From Geobacter sp. AOG2 (GTDB taxonomy: Bacteria > Desulfobacterota > Desulfuromonadia > Geobacterales > Pseudopelobacteraceae): a stretch of DNA of 64,000 nt. The translations under genes and the position numbers were made by a program. Each line of letters starts with the position of its first letter. Within the stretch, counting starts at the first letter, position 1. Shown here in pieces: positions 42,082 through 50,568 of this stretch. Below the pieces are notes generated by a model that worked only from the letters and a program-made list of their open reading frames with translations, was not told the origin of the DNA and ran no database searches. The DNA lies in contig NZ_BLJA01000001.1 in assembly GCF_019972295.1 (NCBI RefSeq), forward strand, positions 3,555,574-3,619,573, in the 5' to 3' direction.

Positions 42082-43044
42082 ATGAAAAAAATACTCATCG
42101 CATCAGTAGTGATCCTCTGTCTTTCAGCCATGGGCGCCTGCCGGAAAAAAGAGGCGCCGATCTCTTCTCCCGCATCCCACAAAAAGATGGTTGTCGTGAC
42201 GACCCTGTTTCCCCTGTACGATTTTGCCCGCACCGTCGGCGGCAATAAGGTGGATGTCAATCTGATCCTGCCGCCGGGCATCGAGGCCCATTCCTTTGAA
42301 CCAAAACCGGAGGATGCCGCCAGGGTCACCGGGGCGGACCTGTTCGTCTATACCAACGAATACATGGAGCCCTGGGCGGTGAAGTTCGTCAAGGGCCTGA
42401 ATGCCGGGAGCGTGCTGCTGGTGGATTCGAGCAAGGGTGTTACCTTTCTCAAGGCCGGTGCCGAGGAGGGGAGGCATGAAGACCACGATGGCGCGGAGCA
42501 CCACCACGCCGGAGGCATGGACCCGCACATCTGGCTCGATTTCGGCAATGCGCAGATCATGGTGGACAACATCGCCGAGGCCCTGGCTGCCCGAGACCCG
42601 GCCAACAAGGGGTATTATCTGGCCAATGCCGCTGCCTACAAGGCGGAACTGAAGAAGCTCGACGACGACTACAAGGCCGGGCTGTCAAGCTGCGCCAAGA
42701 AGACGTTCCTGCACGGCGGGCACTACGCCTTCGGCTATCTGGCCCATCGCTACGGTCTCCAGTATGAGTCCGCTTCAGCGGTCAACGCAGACGCCGAGCC
42801 GACACCGGCCAAACTGATTGCGCTCGTCAAGCAGGTAAAAGCCATGGGCCTGAAGTATGTCTACAGCGAGGAACTCCTTTCGCCGCGCGTCTCGGAGATG
42901 ATCGCCAAGGAGACCGGGGCAACCGTTCTGCTGCTCCATGGCGCCCATAACATCAGCAAGGATGATTTCGATCACGGCGTAACCTTCATCGCCCTGATGA
43001 GAAGGAATTTGGACAATCTGAGGGCCGGTTTGCAGTGCAAGTGA
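42082..43044 (+). CDS. Zinc/manganese ABC-type substrate-binding lipoprotein (ZnuA-like)
   Basis: The 320-residue lipoprotein (lipobox MGAC) belongs to the cluster A-I metal-binding family. It has TTLFPLYDFARTVGG, LPPGIEAHSFEPKP (metal His), a His-rich loop (HEDHDGAEHHHAGG) before MDPHIWLD, FLHGGHYAFGYLAHRYGL and YSEELLSPRVSE. It should capture Zn(II) or Mn(II) for import. I chose ATG 42082 because the longer in-frame reading crosses the previous gene. No permease or ATPase gene lies next to it, which is unusual. Confidence 0.88.
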   Translation: MKKILIASVVILCLSAMGACRKKEAPISSPASHKKMVVVTTLFPLYDFARTVGGNKVDVNLILPPGIEAHSFEPKPEDAARVTGADLFVYTNEYMEPWAVKFVKGLNAGSVLLVDSSKGVTFLKAGAEEGRHEDHDGAEHHHAGGMDPHIWLDFGNAQIMVDNIAEALAARDPANKGYYLANAAAYKAELKKLDDDYKAGLSSCAKKTFLHGGHYAFGYLAHRYGLQYESASAVNADAEPTPAKLIALVKQVKAMGLKYVYSEELLSPRVSEMIAKETGATVLLLHGAHNISKDDFDHGVTFIALMRRNLDNLRAGLQCK

Positions 43045-43111
43045 ACCGTGACAGGCGTTTGCAACCATCACTATTCAAACAGGAGCGTTTCCAGCTTGTG
43101 GAGGAAGTACC

Positions 43112-45778
43112 ATGAACAGGATCAATCGATATGTCGGGCTTGTTTTCGCCCTGATAATTTGTGTTTTCGCCGGGGTTAGCCCCGCCTTATCCGGCGAGGT
43201 CACCAGGGCCACCCTTAAAAACGGTCTGCGGGTGGTCATCGTGCAGAATTCCCTGGCCCCGGTCGTTACGACCCAGGTCAATTACCTCGTCGGCTCAAAC
43301 GAGGCGCCTCCCGGTTTTCCGGGTATGGCGCATGCCCAGGAACACATGATGTTTCGCGGCAATCCGGGGCTTACCTCGGATCAGTTGTCATCCATCATCG
43401 CCGCCATGGGCGGCAATTTCAACGCCCAAACCGAACAGTCCCTGACACAATATTTCTTTACCGTCCCGGTTGAGGACCTGGAAACCGCCCTCCATGTGGA
43501 GGCGGTGCGGATGCGCGGAATCATCGATTCCGACAAGGCATGGAAGGAGGAGCGGGGGGCCATCGAGCAGGAGGTGGTTCAGGATCTGTCCGATCCCCAG
43601 TACATCCTGAGCACCCGCCTGTTGGGCAAACTGTTCGCGGGAGCCCCCTACGAGCATGACGCTCTCGGAACGGTGGCTTCCTTCGACAAGACGACCGGCG
43701 CCATGCTCAAGAGGTTCTATGATGACTGGTATGCGCCGAACAACGCGATCCTGGTCATCGCGGGCAATGTCGAGCCGCAGCGAACCCTGGCGACGGTCAA
43801 GCGCCTGTTCGGGGGGATACCCCGGAAAAAACTGCCCGCACATGCCCCGATTGCCCTCTCGCCCCTCAAGCCCGCCGAGATACAACTGGACTCGGACCTG
43901 TCCTATGGGCTGGCTCTCGTCGCATACCGGTTTCCCGGATTGGAGAGCCCCGATTATGCGGCCGGCATGGTCTTGTCGGATGTCCTCTCCAGCCAGCGCG
44001 CCAACCTTTATGCCCTTGTTCCGGAGGGCAAGGCGCTTTCGACGAGCTTCGACAGCTATGCCTTGCCCAAAATGGGATACGCTTTCGCCCTCTCCGCATT
44101 CCCCCAGGGGGAAGACGGACATCCCATGGTGGAGACCCTCAAGAAGATTATCCATGACTATGTGACAAACGGCGTCCCCCCGGAGTTGGTGGAGGCGTCC
44201 AAGCGCCATGAGATCGCCCAGGCGGAGTTTCAAAAAAACTCGGTTGAGGGATTGGCCTCCGCATGGTCCCAGGCCCTCGCCCTGGAAGGACGCTCTTCGC
44301 CCGACGACGATATCCAAGCCATCGGCAGGGTCACGGTCGAGGATGTCAACCGTGTGGCGCGGAATTTTCTGGCTAACGACACGGCCATCACCGCGATCAT
44401 GACCCCCAGGCAATCCGGCAGCCCCGTGGAGTCGAAAGGCTCCGGCCGCACGAACGAGTCGTTCGCCCCTAAACAGGTGAAGAAGGTGAAGCTTCCCGCA
44501 TGGGCCGCTCAGGTCACCAGGCCCCACAAGGTTGCGGCGGTGAAGGAAGGGCCGACCGACCTGACACTAAAAAACGGGATACGCCTGATCGTGAAAACGA
44601 CCAGAACCAGCGATACGGTCAGCCTGTATGGCCACGTCAAAAACAATCCGGGGCTTGAGGCGCCTCCCGGCAGGGAAGGCGTGGAAGATATCCTGGGGGG
44701 GCTTTTTAGCTATGGCAGCAAAAGCCTGAATCGTCTGGCTTTTCAATCCGCTCTGGATGAGATAGCCGCAGATGCCGAGGTGGGACCCTTGTTCTCTCTC
44801 CAGGTGGTAAAGGGGCATTTTGACCGCGGAGTGGCGCTCGTCGCGGATAACCTGATCAATCCGGCGCTTCCGGAGGAGGCCTTCAAGGTGGTGCAAAAAG
44901 AGACTTCCTCACTCCTTGCCGGCCAGGAAAAAAGCCCGAAATGGCTTGTCGGCCGGGCGCTCAGAACAGCGCTCTTTCCGAAAGGCGACCCGGCCCTCCG
45001 TTATGCCAAACCGGCAACGGTCGAAAAGCTGACCCTTGCCGACGTCCGGGACTACTACCATGCCGTTTTCCGGCCCGACGTGACGACCATCGTGGTTGTG
45101 GGGAACATAACCCCCGGCGAAGCGCGGGCGGTTATCGAAAAACACTTCGGCGGCTGGAAAGCCGAAGGCCCCAAGCCCGAGACCGAATATCGGCCGGTTG
45201 CCGACAACAAGCCTGCGGCGGTGGTGGTTCCCAACAACAGCAGGGTGCAGGACGAGGTGTCGCTCGAAGAGACGCTCGGCATAACCCGTTCACATCCTGA
45301 TTACTATCCCTTGCAGGTCGGCCTGCATATCCTCACTGGAGCTTTCTACGCAACCAGGCTCTACCACGACCTTCGCGAGACCAACGGTTTGGTCTACGCG
45401 GTGGATGCCTTCCTCAACATCGGCAAGACCCGCTCGAGCTTTGGCGTTGATTACGGCTGCGATCCCCGGAACGTCTCGAAAGCCCGCTCGATCATAGAGC
45501 GGGACTTGGCGGACATGCGGACGAACCTCGTGAGCCCTGACGAGTTGTCCCAGGCAAAGAACCTGCTCGTCCACCAGGTTTTGCTCTCCTCTACCAGTAC
45601 CGCAAGCATTGCCCTGGGGTTGCTTCATCTTTCACAGTTGGATTTGCCGCTGGATGAGCCGGCTCGCGCGGCCGACAGGTATCAGAAGGTCTCTGCCGCC
45701 CAGGTCAGGTCGGCCTTTTCGAAATGGATCAGGCCTGATGGGTTTGTTCAGGTTACCAGCGGGCCGCAGCCGCAATGA
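43112..45778 (+). CDS. M16-family zinc metallopeptidase (exported)
   Basis: The 888-residue protein has a signal peptide (LVFALIICVFAGVSPALSG) and two M16 halves. The active half carries the inverted zinc site HAQEH (about 74-78) with the downstream glutamate region (ERGAIEQEVVQD). The second half (from about residue 480) lacks the HxxEH and is structural, as in pitrilysin-type enzymes. It probably degrades peptides in the periplasm. ATG 43112 has GGAGGAAG. It follows the metal-binding lipoprotein gene by 67 bases, so zinc supply and a zinc protease may be co-expressed. Confidence 0.9.
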   Translation: MNRINRYVGLVFALIICVFAGVSPALSGEVTRATLKNGLRVVIVQNSLAPVVTTQVNYLVGSNEAPPGFPGMAHAQEHMMFRGNPGLTSDQLSSIIAAMGGNFNAQTEQSLTQYFFTVPVEDLETALHVEAVRMRGIIDSDKAWKEERGAIEQEVVQDLSDPQYILSTRLLGKLFAGAPYEHDALGTVASFDKTTGAMLKRFYDDWYAPNNAILVIAGNVEPQRTLATVKRLFGGIPRKKLPAHAPIALSPLKPAEIQLDSDLSYGLALVAYRFPGLESPDYAAGMVLSDVLSSQRANLYALVPEGKALSTSFDSYALPKMGYAFALSAFPQGEDGHPMVETLKKIIHDYVTNGVPPELVEASKRHEIAQAEFQKNSVEGLASAWSQALALEGRSSPDDDIQAIGRVTVEDVNRVARNFLANDTAITAIMTPRQSGSPVESKGSGRTNESFAPKQVKKVKLPAWAAQVTRPHKVAAVKEGPTDLTLKNGIRLIVKTTRTSDTVSLYGHVKNNPGLEAPPGREGVEDILGGLFSYGSKSLNRLAFQSALDEIAADAEVGPLFSLQVVKGHFDRGVALVADNLINPALPEEAFKVVQKETSSLLAGQEKSPKWLVGRALRTALFPKGDPALRYAKPATVEKLTLADVRDYYHAVFRPDVTTIVVVGNITPGEARAVIEKHFGGWKAEGPKPETEYRPVADNKPAAVVVPNNSRVQDEVSLEETLGITRSHPDYYPLQVGLHILTGAFYATRLYHDLRETNGLVYAVDAFLNIGKTRSSFGVDYGCDPRNVSKARSIIERDLADMRTNLVSPDELSQAKNLLVHQVLLSSTSTASIALGLLHLSQLDLPLDEPARAADRYQKVSAAQVRSAFSKWIRPDGFVQVTSGPQPQ

Positions 45779-45832
45779 TGATGGGGAAAAGGATCTGATG
45801 CCCCGGTAGGGGGATCGGGATACAACGGAACT

Positions 45833-45878
45833 GGCCGGTTTGTCGATTATTCGGATCGACGCACCGGCCCGTTTTTTT
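45833..45878 (+). terminator. Terminator after the M16 protease gene
   Basis: A long stem (ggccggtttgtcgat / atcgacgcaccggcc) is followed by a run of seven T. Confidence 0.88.
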
Positions 45879-45880
45879 AC

Positions 45881-46051
45881 TTACACCTTCGAGTTTAGTT
45901 GCGATTCGAGCTGGTCGTAGCGGGTGCTCAGCATCCTGATGGCGTCACGCATGATTTCGGGTACGGTCTTCTGGGTCTCCCATGCCATGACGTTCAGATT
46001 CTTGAGCTCGTTATCGCTGACCCGCATGGCGATGACATGACTTCTCTGCAT
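45881..46051 (-). CDS. Small protein, possibly ribbon-helix-helix-like
   Basis: The 56-residue ORF starts at ATG 46051 with aggatactaaca upstream. It is MQRSHVIAMRVSDNEL followed by NLNVMAWETQKTVPEIMRDAIRMLS (given in parts), which has the strand-helix-helix layout of RHH/CopG DNA-binding proteins. The helix-rich C-terminus could dimerise. It lies 83 bases downstream of the CoA-transferase on the same strand. Its role is unknown. Confidence 0.55.
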   Translation of the reverse strand: MQRSHVIAMRVSDNELKNLNVMAWETQKTVPEIMRDAIRMLSTRYDQLESQLNSKV

Positions 46052-46133
46052 TGTTAGTATCCTGCCCATGGTCTGTTGTCCATTCTTCTCCCCCGGGCGC
46101 GACCTGGATCGCACCCGGGTTGCATGTCCGGTT

Positions 46134-47696
46134 CTAGACTTCCCAGTTGTCAATCTTCATAGTCCCGTTTTTGGCCAGGTTGACCTGCATCTTGAAGACC
46201 CGGTCGAGCATTTGCGGTTCGTGGCCCGCTTTCCGTCCCAGACACTCCTTGGTCGCCATGTCCAGATACTCCTGCAACAGAGGCTTGTAATCCGGATGGG
46301 CGCAGTTATCGATGATGAGTTGTGCCCTGGTTTTCGGGTCCAGGCCGCGCAGGTCGGCCAGACCCTGCTCCGTGACCAGTACGTCCAGGTCGTGCTCGGT
46401 ATGGTCCACGTGGGGTACATGGGGTACCACGCAGGTGATGCCGGTCGGGTCGGTCTTGCTCGGCCGGGCCGACGGGGTGTGCATGATGGAGAGATAGGCG
46501 TTGCGGAGGAAGTCGCCGGAACCGCCGATGCCGTTGATCATCCTGGTGCCGCCCACGAGGGTGGAGTTGGCATGGGCGTAGATGTCGAACTCCACCGGGG
46601 TGTTCATGGCGATGCAGCCCAACCGGCGGATCGGCTCGGGATGGTTGGCGATGGAGAGGGGGCGCATCAGCACCTTGTTGCTGTACTTGTCCCAATTGTC
46701 GTAGAAGCGTTTGAAGCCGTCAACCGAATAGGACAGGGAAACCGTGGAGGCGAAGTCCAGCTTCCCGGAATCGAAGAGGTCGAGCATGGTGTCCTGCAAC
46801 ACCTCGGTCCAGACCTTCAGGCCGGTGAACGGTCCCTTGGCAAGGCCGCCGATGACCGCGTTGGCGATGGAACCGACGCCGGACTGGAGCGGCAGCAGGT
46901 TCTTGGGCAGGCGGCCCACCTTCACCTCGTTGGAGAAAAAGTCGATGATATGATTGGCGATAGCTTCCGAGGTTTCGTCCTGCTCGCTGAAGGAACGGCC
47001 GTTGTCGGGGCGGTTCGATTCGATGATGGCCACGATCCGGTCCGTATCCACCCGCACGTAGGGGGAGCCGGCCCGGTCGTCCACACGGCTGATGAGGTAC
47101 GGCTGCCGGTTGGGCGGGTTGATCGGTTCGATGATGTCGTGTAACCCTTCGAAGCTGGGGATGGAGGTGTTGATCTCGACGATGATCTTGTCGGCGATCT
47201 GCACGATCTCCGGCACCGCACCGCAGGAGGCGGTCAGCACCAGCCCTCCGTTTTCCGTAATGGCGGAGCACTCGATGATGGCAATATCCAGGCGCCCGCC
47301 GTTCTCCTTGGTGTAGAAGCCATATCCCAGGTCCTGGGCGAACATGGAGAGGTGCTTGTCCCCCATGCGGATGCGGCCTTCGTTGATGCCGGACTGGATA
47401 TTTTTACCGGTCTGGTAGGGCCAGCGCCGATCGATCATGTCCAGGGAGGCCCACCGGTCTTCGGTCTCCACACCCACCGAGGCGCCGATGAACAGGTTGA
47501 ATTTCAGCTTCCCCTGCAGCCCGTTCTTCTCCACATGGTCGGCAAGGGCGATAGGCACCATTTTGGGGTAACCGGCGGGGGTAAAGCCCGACCACCCGAC
47601 GTTCATGCCGTTCTCGAACAGCGGGATGACATCCTCGACCTTCCTGATCCTGGAGTGGAGATTGGTTTTTCTGATCCTGTTGTGCAATTCTGACAT
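46134..47696 (-). CDS. Acetyl-CoA hydrolase/transferase family CoA-transferase (succinyl:acetate type)
   Basis: The 520-residue product belongs to the Cat1/Ach1 family that moves CoA between succinyl-CoA, acetate and related acids. In acetate-oxidising Geobacter, succinyl:acetate CoA-transferases both activate acetate and close the TCA cycle. Visible segments are MNVGWSGFTPAGYPKMVP near the N-terminus, LTASCGAVPEIVQIAD, PLQSGVGSIANAVIGGL and ARMINGIGGSGDFLRNAY (TRMINGIGGSGDF). I chose ATG 47696 (site aaggagaacgcgg); upstream extensions cross the promoter. It is divergent from a TetR gene with an operator between them. Confidence 0.9.
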   Translation of the reverse strand: MSELHNRIRKTNLHSRIRKVEDVIPLFENGMNVGWSGFTPAGYPKMVPIALADHVEKNGLQGKLKFNLFIGASVGVETEDRWASLDMIDRRWPYQTGKNIQSGINEGRIRMGDKHLSMFAQDLGYGFYTKENGGRLDIAIIECSAITENGGLVLTASCGAVPEIVQIADKIIVEINTSIPSFEGLHDIIEPINPPNRQPYLISRVDDRAGSPYVRVDTDRIVAIIESNRPDNGRSFSEQDETSEAIANHIIDFFSNEVKVGRLPKNLLPLQSGVGSIANAVIGGLAKGPFTGLKVWTEVLQDTMLDLFDSGKLDFASTVSLSYSVDGFKRFYDNWDKYSNKVLMRPLSIANHPEPIRRLGCIAMNTPVEFDIYAHANSTLVGGTRMINGIGGSGDFLRNAYLSIMHTPSARPSKTDPTGITCVVPHVPHVDHTEHDLDVLVTEQGLADLRGLDPKTRAQLIIDNCAHPDYKPLLQEYLDMATKECLGRKAGHEPQMLDRVFKMQVNLAKNGTMKIDNWEV

Positions 47697-47799
47697 CTTT
47701 CCGCGTTCTCCTTTGTCGTTAGTGATTGTTTTCCGTTGAGACCGTGACGGCCATGCTCCAGAAAGGGGCCGCTGACCGGTGTGCCGCAACGTGAATATA

Positions 47800-47815
47800 T
47801 CGAACGTTCGTTCGA
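47800..47815. promoter_or_regulatory. TetR-type palindromic operator
   Basis: TCGAACGTTCGTTCGA reads as TCGAAC-GTTC-GTTCGA, a perfect inverted repeat of two 6-base half-sites with a 4-base centre. It lies in the divergent promoter region between the CoA-transferase and TetR genes, where a TetR-family repressor would control both. Confidence 0.7.
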
Positions 47816-47934
47816 ATACAGCATAACAATACACTGTTTGTCCTGCAAGAACTATTTGGAACACATATCTCTACCGTTGGATTTTGCGGGCGATTTTGCT
47901 ACTCTTGCGCTACATTCAAGCGGTGGGGAGTGAC

Positions 47935-48525
47935 ATGACAAAAGCGGATTGCCGCAGCAGGTTGGTGGAGGTGGGAACACGGCTGTTTGCCGAGCGCGGT
48001 TTGCACGGGGTCAGCGTCAGGGAGTTGTCCCAGACCGCCGGGGCGAGTATCTCCATGATTTCGTATTATTTCGGCAGCAAGGAGGGGTTGTACCGCTCGG
48101 TACTGCAGGAACAATTCGCCTGTTTCGACCAGATCGAGGAGATCCGCCGGCAAGGGGCCGATCCCTTGGCCGTACTGGAGGAATACCTGCGCTGGACTAT
48201 TCTGAGGCATCGCAACAACCCGTACCTGCTGCGGTTCTATACCAGCGAACTCACCAATCCCACTGCGTATTTCGCCACCATCGTCTCACCCGCCATCGCC
48301 AAGGTGATCCGCATCCTTGCGGACGTGGTGCATGAAGGGATGCGTCGGGGGGAATTCCGGCAGGATGTTGATGCCGTCAATGCCGCCTTGGCCCTTGCCG
48401 GCATGGTCAATTACTTTTTCCTCAGCACCCTGGCCACCGAATCGCTGATGAGCCGTTCGCCCGGCCAGGACGAACAACTGATCGGCCAGTACGTGGCTAT
48501 CTTCACCAAGGGGATCATTGCGTGA
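47935..48525 (+). CDS. TetR-family transcriptional regulator
   Basis: The 196-residue protein has the N-terminal TetR helix-turn-helix (GTRLFAERGLHGVSVRELS then QTAGASISMISYYFGSKEGLY). It has an all-helical ligand-binding C-terminus (TetR_C type with YTSELTNPTAYFATIVSPAI). I chose ATG 47935 (site gtggggag); the ORF extends 17 codons upstream without a ribosome site. It likely represses its own gene and the divergent CoA-transferase through the palindrome at 47800, responding to an acyl-CoA or fatty-acid-type ligand (inference). Confidence 0.85.
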   Translation: MTKADCRSRLVEVGTRLFAERGLHGVSVRELSQTAGASISMISYYFGSKEGLYRSVLQEQFACFDQIEEIRRQGADPLAVLEEYLRWTILRHRNNPYLLRFYTSELTNPTAYFATIVSPAIAKVIRILADVVHEGMRRGEFRQDVDAVNAALALAGMVNYFFLSTLATESLMSRSPGQDEQLIGQYVAIFTKGIIA

Positions 48526-48553
48526 GCAGCCGTGTCCGGTATTCGGGAAGATA

Positions 48554-48991
48554 CTACACCTGATGCCGGAACCAGGCGAGGACCGCCTCGACGCTCTGCG
48601 CCCCGGCGAGGCGGGATACGATCCTGCCGCCCCGGAAGAGCACCAGTTCCGGTATGCCCCGCACGCCGAACCGCGCCGCAAGAACCTGATTCTGCTGGGT
48701 GTCGATCTGGACAACCGCCGCTTTTCCCGCCAACTTCTCCGCTACTGTCCGCACCGCCGGTGCGAATGAGGTGCAGTGCGGTCACCAGGGAGCCCAGAAC
48801 TCGGCCAGCACCGGTCCCGGATAGTTTGCCACAAAGGCATCGAAAGTCTGATCCGCAAGCTGCTGCGGGTGGCGGTACAACGGAGGCAGGACGGCGCGAC
48901 AGGTGCCGCAACGCCCTTTTTTCCCTTCCTTGTCGGCGGGGATCCGGTTTGCCGTGCCGCACGACGTGCAGGTGACGATATAGTCCGACAT
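48554..48991 (-). CDS. Thioredoxin-2-like selenoprotein (UGA as selenocysteine)
   Basis: Read through one in-frame TGA at 48782-48784, this is a 145-residue TrxC-type protein. An N-terminal zinc ribbon (CTSC...CGTC, Cys8/11/28/31) precedes the thioredoxin fold with PGPVLAEFWAPW-[UGA]-PHC. The UGA is exactly at the first cysteine of the WCxxC site, giving W-U-P-H-C (Sec70/Cys73). The frame then continues through TVAEKLAGKAAVVQIDT and VRGIPELVLFRGG (cis-Pro) to a normal stop. Just 3' of the UGA the mRNA can form a hairpin. ATG 48991 has GGAGGGAGG. It should be a cytoplasmic disulfide or peroxide reductant. The alternative, a nonsense mutation at that codon, is much less likely. Confidence 0.88.
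48739..48781 (-). promoter_or_regulatory. Candidate bacterial SECIS element
   Basis: Starting directly after the UGA, the minus-strand RNA pairs CCGCACTG with CAGTAGCGG (one bulged A). Above an internal loop, CGCACC pairs with GGTGCG around a GGC apical loop. The loop begins with G about 23 bases from the UGA, which fits the loose bacterial SECIS consensus (G in the first loop positions, 16-37 bases from UGA). Confidence 0.7.
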
Positions 48992-49228
48992 TCTTAACCC
49001 TCCCTCCTGATATCTTCGCGCAACTCCTCCACTACGGTCAAGCGGTTCCATCACAAGGGCTCCACGCCGGAGCCAAAGCTTGTACCCGCGGATGACCGAA
49101 CTCCGGCCAAGCCGCGGGTTGTTCCGGTGTTTACGGAAGCTCTTCCTGCGTCCGTGATGTTTGCGCTTGCAACGATCATGGAGGTGTTGCAAAATACCAG
49201 GCTGGCTTCTTATGGGCAGGGGTGACGT

Positions 49229-49756
49229 GTGGCTGGTATCTTCAAACAGAGGGCGCATATTATCAAGCTGGCTTTCGTGGCTGTGTTGTGGTGCGCCCTC
49301 GTCGCCTGTACGGGGCCGCTTGTCTATCGGCCCGTGCAGAAGCCCGCAGCCGCGGCCGCCGCGGAGCCGGACGACGCCCTCCCCATGCCTGATCCGAAGC
49401 TCAACGATGCCACCCTGGCAGGGGTCGATACCACCGGCATCGGCATCCGCGATGATGTCCATATCTGGATATACCAAAATTACACGGCCGTCGTGAAACG
49501 TACTATTGTCATGACCATGGCCAAAGCTATTCAGGATGTGATGGTCACTCCCCCTACGACCACGGAGGAAGCAAAAAGCCTGGAGCAATCCTATAAGGAT
49601 GCCGCCATGATGCTCAGGGCCGTTCGGGGGCTCACGCAAAGCCAGGCCGCTGAAATGGACCGGCTTCTGTTTTTGGAGACGATCGATACGCCGGAACGCA
49701 TGGAGGCGTATCTGCGGTACAACCTGCTGCTGGAGCAGGGTAGGGGGGCACACTGA
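49229..49756 (+). CDS. Lipoprotein of unknown function
   Basis: The 175-residue product has a lipobox (ALVACTG, Cys near residue 27), an Ala/Pro-rich spacer and a helical domain (DVHIWIYQNYTAVVKRTIVM then TMAKAIQDVMV; EMDRLLFLETIDTPERMEAYL). It has no recognised family. The start is GTG 49229, with aggggtgac upstream; a GTG two bases earlier is out of frame. It is monocistronic, divergent from the selenoprotein gene and followed by a strong terminator. Confidence 0.7.
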   Translation: MAGIFKQRAHIIKLAFVAVLWCALVACTGPLVYRPVQKPAAAAAAEPDDALPMPDPKLNDATLAGVDTTGIGIRDDVHIWIYQNYTAVVKRTIVMTMAKAIQDVMVTPPTTTEEAKSLEQSYKDAAMMLRAVRGLTQSQAAEMDRLLFLETIDTPERMEAYLRYNLLLEQGRGAH

Positions 49757-49803
49757 ACAGGGGTCCGTGCCGGACCCGGCCGTTATCCCCGTGTTTGAAA
49801 CGG

Positions 49804-49844
49804 AACGCCCCGCCTTGACATGAAAAGGCGGGGCGTTCTGTTTC
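49804..49844 (+). terminator. Terminator after the lipoprotein gene
   Basis: aacgccccgcc / ggcggggcgtt is a perfect 11-bp stem followed by ctgtttc, just before the convergent beta-barrel gene. Confidence 0.8.
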
Positions 49845-49864
49845 GGGATGTTGGGGGGTCTTGG

Positions 49865-50464
49865 TTAAAAAAAGTATCTCGCGCCAAAGGTCATGGAGAG
49901 ACTCGTGGGGTCGATATTGCCGGCCTTGCCCTGGTAGTTGATATCGGCGCTGGGCGCCAGGACCGCCTTGAGCTGGGCGGTCAGGGCAAACTGCCTGGTT
50001 ACGAAATAGTCCGCGCCGCCGCTGATATGAACGCCCACGCAGCTGTCAACATCGGTCTTGGTCCCGTCGGAGTAAGTGAAGTCGTTGATCAGGATATCCA
50101 GGCCTGCACCCACGTAGGGGGTGAACTGGGGCACCGCGACGTCAAAACGGTACTGGCCGCCCAGGGAGTAGTTGATGGTTTCGGCGTTGCCGCCCATCGT
50201 GTTGTTACCGTGGACATCAAAGCTGGTGTGGGTGATCTCGAATTCCGCCGCGATGTTTTTCGTTATTCCGTAAATAAACCCGCCGCCTCCTACGAAATCG
50301 GTGTCCGTGTCGGCACTTCTTCCCTGTAATTCGCTGTCGGCGGGGACAAGAAAGCCGAGCCTTCCGGTGACGCCCAGTCTTCCCTTGATGTCGTCCGCCA
50401 TGGCCGGGGTGGTGGCCAGAAACAGTGCCGCTGCCAGACAGCAGCAATAGATGATCTTGTTCAT
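49865..50464 (-). CDS. Outer-membrane beta-barrel protein under riboswitch control
   Basis: The 199-residue product has a Sec signal (LAAALFLATTPAMADD) and an eight-stranded OmpA/OmpW-type barrel pattern ending in an aromatic (FGARYFF). It has YRFDVAVPQFTPYVGAGLDI and GGADYFVTRQFALTAQLKAVL strands. ATG 50464 follows AAAGGAG. The leader carries a GEMM-I riboswitch and intrinsic terminator, so expression should follow a cyclic dinucleotide. The role is probably surface or envelope remodelling. Confidence 0.82.
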   Translation of the reverse strand: MNKIIYCCCLAAALFLATTPAMADDIKGRLGVTGRLGFLVPADSELQGRSADTDTDFVGGGGFIYGITKNIAAEFEITHTSFDVHGNNTMGGNAETINYSLGGQYRFDVAVPQFTPYVGAGLDILINDFTYSDGTKTDVDSCVGVHISGGADYFVTRQFALTAQLKAVLAPSADINYQGKAGNIDPTSLSMTFGARYFF

Positions 50465-50528
50465 GATGGTCTCCTTTGGGGTGTTATGTGGATTCCATCC
50501 GCAGCGCGGATGGGCAGGGACGAAAATG

Positions 50529-50568
50529 AAAAAACCGGCTCGCCGAAGAGTGATATTTCGGCAACCCG
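50529..50568 (-). terminator. Riboswitch-controlled intrinsic terminator
   Basis: On the minus strand CCGG-GTT-GCCGAA pairs with TTCGGC-GAG-CCGG, followed by six T. The 5' arm reuses the last aptamer strand (GCCGGGTTGCCGAA), so aptamer folding and terminator folding exclude each other. This implies that ligand binding turns the gene on. Confidence 0.82.

Noticed and set aside
48554-48991. Interpretation of the thioredoxin as a nonsense-mutated pseudogene
   Set aside because: The UGA falls exactly on a catalytic Cys codon, the frame stays open and protein-like after it, and a SECIS-like hairpin follows directly. A random nonsense mutation would rarely meet all three.
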